Positions 7,767 to 15,600 of a DNA stretch of 31,254 nt are shown piece after piece. Position 1 is the first letter of the stretch, and each line of letters starts with the position of its first letter. Below the pieces are notes generated by a model, which was not told where the DNA came from, did no database searches, and saw nothing but the letters and a program-made list of their open reading frames with translations. Location of the stretch: positions 1 through 31,254 of the forward strand of contig DASXUX010000082.1 of assembly GCA_036504595.1 (NCBI GenBank), given 5' to 3'. The translations under genes and the position numbers were made by a program. This stretch comes from DASXUX01 sp036504595. Its GTDB lineage: Bacteria; Planctomycetota; SZUA-567; H5-PLA8.

Positions 7767-9617
7767 CTATTTTTTCTTCGGCATCGCCAGCGTCCCGCCT
7801 TTTCCCAGCTTGTGCTTGTAGATGGTGGCGATGCTGCCGCCGTAGACCTTTCCGCCGAAGCTCACATTCACGGGCATATCGATGGGAATATCGCTCGGCG
7901 CATCGGCGGTGATGTTGTGATATTTCCACGCGTCGAACGTTCCCTTCACGAATACCGCGCGGAACGCAATGTTTCCGCCCTGGAACACTTTCTGAACGAC
8001 GGGTCTCAGCGTCAACTGCAGCGTCCCGTGTTCGTTCTTCGCGCGCCCCTTGGCATCCAGCGCGAAGGGAAACTCCATGCCGCCGATCGAAACCAGCATC
8101 GTCACGCCAGCCGGATTGAATCCGAACGGAAGCGACGGCAGCGTGCCCGTCACGTTGCAGGCATCGTGACCGTTGGCGGGAAACGCAATCTTGCCGGCGA
8201 ATTTCACGAGCTGCAGCGGCGTGATCGGAAAGGACTTCGCATCGTACGGATTGGTTCCGGCGGCGATCTCGTTCTTGTCACTGACGCGGTCGTTGTCGTC
8301 GTCCGTATCCACGTCATCGGTCAGGCCGTCTTTGTCGCAATCCGCCGTGCCGCCTGGGTGGGATAAGGGGTCGAGCGGGTTCGTGCCGGCGGCCAGTTCT
8401 TCGATGTCACTGAAGCCGTCGTTGTCATCGTCCGTGTCCACGTCATCGGCGATGCCGTCGCCGTCGTGATCGAACGAAGGCATGCGTCCCGGCGAGCCGC
8501 CCGCACCGGTGCTCGCGCGCCAGTTCGACGGTTCGCTGCCAAAGCCGCCGGCGTTGATGCGTTCCAGCGAAGCGCCCAGTCCTTTCGCCTCAACCGGCCA
8601 CGGCGCCGCGTCGTTGTAGCGGACCAGGTCCACCAGGATGTACGGCACCACGTACTGCCCGGTATTCGGATCTTTCTCCGGCTGCCCCGGCTTCAGCAGT
8701 TCCAGTTTTTCGCCGCTGTTCGCCAAGGAGCCCGTGTACGGCCCGGCGATCTGAACGCCATCGGGAACTTTGTACTTCAGCCGGAAGACCTCCGGATCTA
8801 TCGGCACGACCACCAGCAGTTCGTTCGGCCCAAGCTGGAGATTGGGCGGCAGAGTGTAGCCGATGCCCGAAATCTTCCACGTGTTGAGCGGGCTCTGCGG
8901 ATCGTAGAGCTGCACCGGCGACCCCGAAACATTCCGCAGTTCGAGGAACTCATCGCCGCCGGTTGCCGGATCGTACATGATCTCGTGAACCACCACCGGC
9001 CCGATCGCCGGGCCGGAATTCGCCGCGCCCAGCGTGCGCGTCACCTGCGGAGGAAAGTACTCGTTTCCATCGCTGGTCACGATCCGTCCGAAGGAAACAT
9101 TCGTGTCGGCCGGCCCGAAGCTGAACCCGTGGCTGTAGCCGGTCAGAGTGCCGATGGAATCGGCGGCGAAGAGGTAGACGTCCTCACCCTGCCCGCTCAG
9201 CGAAAAGCTTGCTGCAAACTGCGTGTGATAGAAAACGGCGTATCCGCCCGCCGCAATGATCGTGTTGCTGGGGATGCGATATTTCTTCGGCGTGTTCTGG
9301 TCGTCGGTCAGATACCACCCGCCGATGTTGACCTCCACGCTTCCGGGGTTGTAAAGCTCTATCGCGTCTTCCAGCGGCGCATCCGACTTGGTCAGAACCT
9401 CGTTGATCACGACGCCGGACTCGGCGGCAACGACGCCCAGGCCACATAGCAACAACGCCGCAACGCATAGCCACACAGCCTTTCGGCCACAGTCACGCTG
9501 GCTCGTGGCTCTTAGCTCTTGGCTCTTGGCCTTTGCCCCTCGGCTGTTCAATCCCGCCTCCTGCCTACGCGTCGTGCCATTTCGCCCCGTCACCCCGTCT
9601 CCCCTTCTCGCCGTCAT
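7767..9617 (-). CDS. Secreted lamin-tail-domain protein with thrombospondin type 3 repeats
   Basis: The 616-residue protein has a basic N-terminus, then a hydrophobic export segment ending in VVAA about residue 65. Two lamin-tail domains follow (VVINEVLTKS... ELYNPGS... GGWYLTDD; then VVHEIMYDPATGGDEFLELRN). Next come Asp-rich calcium-binding TSP3-type repeats (DHDGDGIADDVDTDDDNDG and a second copy). The final ~150 residues are a beta-rich domain also found at the end of the giant CotH protein upstream. It reads like a shortened duplicate of the giant's 3' end. The start is uncertain: the only ATG in frame lies in an octamer repeat and the first ~45 residues are partly encoded by a heptamer array. 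Likely a surface or matrix component; no catalytic motif is seen. Confidence 0.8.
   Translation of the reverse strand: MTARRGDGVTGRNGTTRRQEAGLNSRGAKAKSQELRATSQRDCGRKAVWLCVAALLLCGLGVVAAESGVVINEVLTKSDAPLEDAIELYNPGSVEVNIGGWYLTDDQNTPKKYRIPSNTIIAAGGYAVFYHTQFAASFSLSGQGEDVYLFAADSIGTLTGYSHGFSFGPADTNVSFGRIVTSDGNEYFPPQVTRTLGAANSGPAIGPVVVHEIMYDPATGGDEFLELRNVSGSPVQLYDPQSPLNTWKISGIGYTLPPNLQLGPNELLVVVPIDPEVFRLKYKVPDGVQIAGPYTGSLANSGEKLELLKPGQPEKDPNTGQYVVPYILVDLVRYNDAAPWPVEAKGLGASLERINAGGFGSEPSNWRASTGAGGSPGRMPSFDHDGDGIADDVDTDDDNDGFSDIEELAAGTNPLDPLSHPGGTADCDKDGLTDDVDTDDDNDRVSDKNEIAAGTNPYDAKSFPITPLQLVKFAGKIAFPANGHDACNVTGTLPSLPFGFNPAGVTMLVSIGGMEFPFALDAKGRAKNEHGTLQLTLRPVVQKVFQGGNIAFRAVFVKGTFDAWKYHNITADAPSDIPIDMPVNVSFGGKVYGGSIATIYKHKLGKGGTLAMPKKK
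9499..9533. repeat. Heptamer array (TGGCTCT x5) in the N-terminal coding region
   Basis: Units TGGCTCG, TGGCTCT, TAGCTCT, TGGCTCT, TGGCCTT are the reverse complement of the AGCCAAG array in leuS. They encode KAKSQELRATSQ upstream of the signal-peptide core of the lamin-tail protein. Confidence 0.9.
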
Positions 9618-9634
9618 GCCGTCATGCCGTCATG
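9611..9634. repeat. Octamer array (CCGTCATG x3) over a start codon
   Basis: Three perfect CCGTCATG units give three ATGs 8 bases apart on the minus strand, each in a different frame. Only the one at 9617 is in frame with the lamin-tail gene. The array bridges the 21-base gap to the end of the giant gene. Confidence 0.85.
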
Positions 9635-9638
9635 CCGT

Positions 9639-12600
9639 TCACTTCCAGAACTTCATCGTCTTCAGACTCTTCGACGAATACTGTCCGGAAACCGACGTCC
9701 CGTAAACCTTGCCGTCCATCTGTAGCTCAACCGGCAGCGCCTTCGAGCCCTTCAGCATGTTCTCCTGCTTGTCAAACAAGCCGTCAGACACCCACGTCTC
9801 GCTCCATTTTGTGTTGCGCACCCTGACCATGAAGGGCACGGTACCGCCCTGGAATTCAGACTTCTTCGTCAGCGGGTTGCGCTTGAACTTCAGCTTGATC
9901 GTTATCGTTCCCAGCGTCCCCTTCCCCATCCCCTTCGCGTTCAGCGTGAACTGCGCCTTGGCCGCGCCAACCAAAACAACCACCGTCTTTCCGTACGGAT
10001 TCCACAGCTTCGGCAAATCGGGAATCGATCCGGACAAAGATGCCGCGTCCTTGCCCGAAACATCATATCGCGCGCTGATGCGTGCCTTCGCCACTTGCAT
10101 CGCGATCACGTTTCGGGATGCCGGATCGTATGGATCCGTCCCGTCTGCGGCTTCCTGCGCGTTGCTCACACCGTCGTTGTCTGCGTCGGCATCTTGATCG
10201 TCCGGAATGCCGTCGTTGTCGAAATCCGCCGTGCCGCCCGGCTTTGAATTCGGATCGTGCGGATTTGTGCCGGCCGCAAGTTCGTCCTGGTCGCTGATGC
10301 CGTCACCGTCAGAATCAACAGGTGGGTTCGCCGGTCCGCCGCCTCCGCTGAACGTCGTCGCGGAAGCCACGTTGCTGTAAGCCGACGCTCCAGAACTGTT
10401 CACCGCCGAGACGCGGTAATAGTACGTCGTCGCCGCGACCACGCTGGTGTCCGTCCAGGTCGTGGCATCAGCCGCCGCGTTGCCCAGCAGGATCCACCCG
10501 GCTTTTCCGTCCGCGCTGCGTTCGAGTTTGAAACCGCTCTCGTTGTTGGAGTTGTCCGTCCACGCCAGGCTGACCAAGCCTTGTCCTCCAGTCGCCGCCA
10601 GATTTGACGGCGCCGCCGGATAGCCGTTATCCAAGCGTCCGGGCGAACCACCGACTGCCGCGCTGGCGCGCCAGTTGATCGGATCGTTCCCGTATTGATC
10701 GGCAGCAATGCGTTCCAGCGAATACCCACCGCCCGCCGCTGCTGTCGGCCACGGCGCCTTGTCGTTGTATCGCACGGCATCTACGGTGATGTACGGCACG
10801 ATGATCTGCTTCGTCACCGGATCGACGTCCTGCTTACCAGGCTTCTGCAACTCGATCAGCTCGCCGTTGTCCTGCAGGTTCCCGCTGTAGGGCCCGAATA
10901 CCTGGACATCGTCGGGTATCGCGTATTTGGCTCGGAAGGCCGCGGGATCCAACGGCGAAATAATCGCGAGCGCACCAGCGGAAATGCTGATCATCTCTGG
11001 GAACACGAAGCCAGTGCCGCTGAGGCGCCAGGTGTTGGCTGGATGGTCGGGATCGTAGAGCTTCACCGACGCGGAGGTGATGTTGCGCAACTCGACGAAC
11101 TCGTCGCTCCCCGCCGCCGGGAAGTACATCATCTCGTTGATCACGACCGGGCCGACTCGCGGACCGGCGTTCGGGCCGCCCAAGGTATTCTTGATCTGTG
11201 ACGGGAAATGCTCCTCGCCGGTGCTGATGATATAGCGGCCGAAGGAAATATTCGTTTCTCCCGCCTCAAACCGGGTTCCGTGACTGTAGCCCGTCAGATT
11301 TCCGGCAGCATCCGCCGAGAAAATGTAGCCATCCTCGCCGTACTCGTTCAGGATAAAGCCAAATTGATGCTGCCCGACGACCAAGTAGCCCCCCGCTGGA
11401 ATAACCGTGTTCGGCGGAAGGGCGTACTTTTTCGGCACAGACCTGTCATCGGTCAAGTACCAGTAACTTACGTCCGCCGGACTGCTGGAGGGATTGTAGA
11501 TTTCGAACGTATCCTCCTCGGGCAGTTCCGTATGCGTCAACAACTCGTTCACCTTGACTTCGGCGAACGCCGGCGCGGCTGGATCGTCAGCGCCCGGTGA
11601 ACCGCCGATGGCGGCGCTCGCCCGCCAGTACGACGCCTTGTCCGGGTCCGTGCCCGTGCCCGCGGGCACCAGCGAGAAGCCGTGGCCGTCCGCTGCCGCC
11701 GGCCATGGCGACGCATCGTTGTAGGTAAAGGAGAGGAACACGACGCCGCTCGCATCGGCCATCGCGATCTTTTCACCGCCGTCGGCGAGGTGCCCGGTAT
11801 AGGTGCCGCTGGGCGTGATGCTCGGATACTTGGCGCTAAACGCGGCCGGGTTGGTGACCAGCACACAGAACTGTCCAGGGCCTAAAGTCGTACCGGCGGG
11901 GAAGGTGTACGTGATCCCCGACGTGAAGTTCACGCCATCCAGGAAGAGCTTGTCCGCGGCGGTGTTCTTCAGTTCCAGGAACTCCAGATCGTCGCCGATC
12001 GTGGCCCCCATATCGGGCGGGCTGTACATGATCTCCGTCATCTGCAAAGCCGTCAGCGATTGCGGTGGTGTCGTGGCGCTGGCGATATTCGAATACCCTG
12101 AGTTTCCATAGGCATGGAAGGCGCGCACGCGGTAGTAGCGTTTCGTTGCCGGCGTCGCCGAACCGTCGGTGTAGCTCTTGCTGTCAGCCGGCAGCCGCAC
12201 AAGCTCTTGCCAGGTTCCCGTGCCGTCGGCGCTGCGCTCGACCGCGTAGCCGGTTTCGTCGGTGGCGACGTCGTTCCACGTCAAGTGCACGCGCGTCCAG
12301 CCCAGCACGGCGGCCGTCAGGCCCGTGGGCGTTGCTGGCGGCGGCGGAAGCGGCAGTGTCACCGAGGCGGTGTTGGAGGCCGACGCGCCCCAGTCGTTGA
12401 CGCTGTAAACGCGGTAGTAGACGCCTGTACCCGGCGTCAAGCCCGTGTCGGTCCAGGTCGTGCTGTCCGGGTCCAGCGTGGTCTTAACCGTCCAGCCATT
12501 GTTGCCATTGGGGCTGCTCTCGACGCGGAATCCTGTCTCGTTATCGGCCGCATCGGTCCACGTCAGCTTCACGGTTGTCGTAGACTGCGCCGTGGCGGTC

Positions 12601-15600
12601 AGGGTGCGCGGAGCGGCAGGCAGCGGCGCATCCAGAGTCGTCGCATTGGCTGTGTTGGACGCGGTTGAAGGCCCGCCCTGGTTCAACGCAAAGACACGAT
12701 AGTAATACGTGCGCGATGGCTGCAGATTGTTGTCTTGCCAATCCGTCGCGTTCGCGGCGGCGGAACCGACCTGGGCCCAGTCGCCGGCGCCATTGTTGCT
12801 GCGTTCAATCGTGAAACTTGTCTCATTGCCGGAGTTATCCACCCAGCCCAGCAGCGCGCCCGTCGGCGAGTTCCCCTGCGCCGTCAGTCCCGACGGGGCG
12901 GTGGGCACGGGCACATTCATGGTTGTGGCCGTGGCCGTGTTGGACGGGCTCGATGCGGAGTAATCGTGGTAAGCGATCACGCGGTAGCTGTACGACGTGA
13001 CCGGCTGCCGGCCGCTGTCGCGCCAACTGCTGCTGTTGGCGGGAAGAGCGGCGATTTGCATCCAGCCTGAAGTCCCGTCAGGGCTGCGCTCAATATGGAA
13101 ACCGACTTCGTTCGTGGCGTTGTCTGTCCACGCCAGGTCGATTTCCGTATCGGAGTACGCCGTCGCACTCAACGCCGTCGGATCGGCCGGCGGAGGCGGC
13201 GGCGGCGTGGTGGCATTGGCCATTTCGGCGTCTGAATTTCCGCCTGCGTTGAACGCATAGACTCGATAGTAGTAGGTCGTCACCGGCGCGAGCGCCGTAT
13301 CCTGATACGACGTCGTGTCCGCTGGCAGCACCACCAGCTTGTACCAGTTAGTCGTCCCATCCGGACTCCAATCGATCTGATAGTTCGTTTCATCGGCCGC
13401 GTTGTCGGTCCAGGACAGGGTGATGGCAGTCTCGGAATCCGCGACCGCGCTGAAGCCGCTGGGCGCATCGGGGGCGGGGATTTGGGGCGTCGTCGCGGAA
13501 GCGACCAGCGTCCATCCCGAAGGCTGGATGCCCGTATACGCGCAAACGCGATAGTAGTACGTGGTCGTCGGGGAAACGAAGGTATCCTGCCATGCGGTGA
13601 CGTTCGGGCCGACACCGCCGACTTGCGTCCAGTTGGTCGTGCCGTCGGGGCTGCGCTGAACAGTGAAGCCGTCTTCGTTGCTGGCGTTGTCCGTCCAGGT
13701 CAGGTTGATCTGGTAACTCGATTGCGCTGTCGCGGCCAGATTGCTCGGCGCCATCGGCGTCAGGAGTTCGTCCGCGCCGGGCGACCCGCCGGCCGCCGAA
13801 CTGGGGAACCAGTTGATCGGATCGTTGCCGTACTGGTCGAGATGCCAGCGAGTGAGCGACGGGCCGTTGCCGTCCGGCTCCAGCGGCCACGGCGCTTTGT
13901 CGTTATAGCGCACGGCATCGACGGTGATGTACGGAACGGTAAAGCCGCCGAGTCCGTCGGGCTCCGGCACCCCTGGCCGTTGCAGTTCAATCAACTCGCC
14001 GTCAGGTTGCAGCACGCCTGCGAACGGGCCGAAGACCTGCGCCGCTGCCGGCACGCTGTGATTGGCACTAAACGTTGCCGGGTCGATCGCGCAGACCACA
14101 ATAATTCCGCCCGCTTCAAGCTGTGTGCCTGTCGGGAAGCTGTAGCTGATGCCGTTGAGGGTCCAGGTGTTCGCTGGATTGTCCGTGTCGTACAGGTTCA
14201 CGGTGGATGAGCTGATGTTCTTCAGCTCGATGAACTGGTCGTAGCCGGTCGCCGGGTTGTACATGATCTCGCTGATCACCACGGGACCGACCCTCGGCAG
14301 CGCATTGACGCCGCCCAGCGTGTTGGCCGATGCAGCCGGGAAATGCTCTTCGCCCGTGCTGATCGTGTAGCGGCCGAATGTCACGCCTGGGGCCGCCGCG
14401 CCAAATTCAAATCCATGGCTATAGCCGGTCAGGTTGCCCGCCAGATCCGCCGAGAAGATATAGAGGGTCTCGCCGTTGGAACTCAGCGAAAAGCTGGGCG
14501 GCACTCCGGGCGTGCTGTTGAACTGGCTCTCATTGAACTGCAGGAAATCGTGCCCGGCGATGGATGTGCCGTCGGCAATGCGGTACTTCTTCGGCGTTTT
14601 GCGATCATCGGTCAGATACCAGCCGGAGATGTTCACCGGATCGGCGTTCGGATTGTACAGTTCGATTTCGTCCACTGCTGGCAACACACTGTTCGTCAGC
14701 GCCTCGTTGATCAGCACCGGCTGAACGCTGTACGCCGGATCGTCCTCGCCGGGCGAACCGCCCGCGTTGGTGCTCGCACGCCAGTTCCGGGCGTCATCAG
14801 GATTTGGATTTGTGTTCGGATTCACCGACACCAGCGAGAAGCCCAGGCCATCCGCGGCTGCGGGCCAAGGCGGGGCGTCATCGTACTTGACGGACAGAAT
14901 CGTCGCGCCGTTCGGATAGGCCAGCGTGATCCTCGTGCCGCCGTTATCGAGATGCAGCGAGTACTGGCCAAAGACCGGAACGCCTGGGTACTTCTCCTGA
15001 AAAATGCCAACGTTGGACGCCAGGACCAGGAAAGCTCCAGCGGGCAGACTGGTTTCCGCCGGGAAGACGAGCGAAATCCCTTCGGTAAACTGGACGCCGC
15101 TCAAATTGAGCGTCGTCGTGCCGGTGTTCTTCAGCTCGAGGAATTCGAGATCCTTTCCGGGCACTAACGTCAAGTCCGGCTTCAGCCAGTCCGGCGGGTT
15201 GTACATGATCTCGGTGATGCGCAGCGCGCTGAAATCCTGCGGGCAGTAGAAGCTTGCCTCCCGCAGCGCGCTCCACGTTGAACCGTCCAGCACGCGGGCT
15301 TTGACGGTGCATGTTGCACTCAGCGTGATGGCAATAGAGGTGGTGCCGCCGTCGAGGCCGCCAATGCCTCCGCCGATGGCGCGCGGGTCCGAACCATCGA
15401 TCGTGTAGTAGAGTCTGCCGGTGGCGTTGGGATTGGTGATGGTCAGCGCAAAGCCCGGCGTAATGTCGCCGCCGGTTGAATCGAACGTTGGAGCCGTAAT
15501 GGTCGCGTACAGCCCCTTGGCGATAAGCTGATTCAGGACAATGTTCGACCGCGCGGGCATGTACGTGTTCAGGATGCTGTTGCATTGCGGCAGCCACGTC

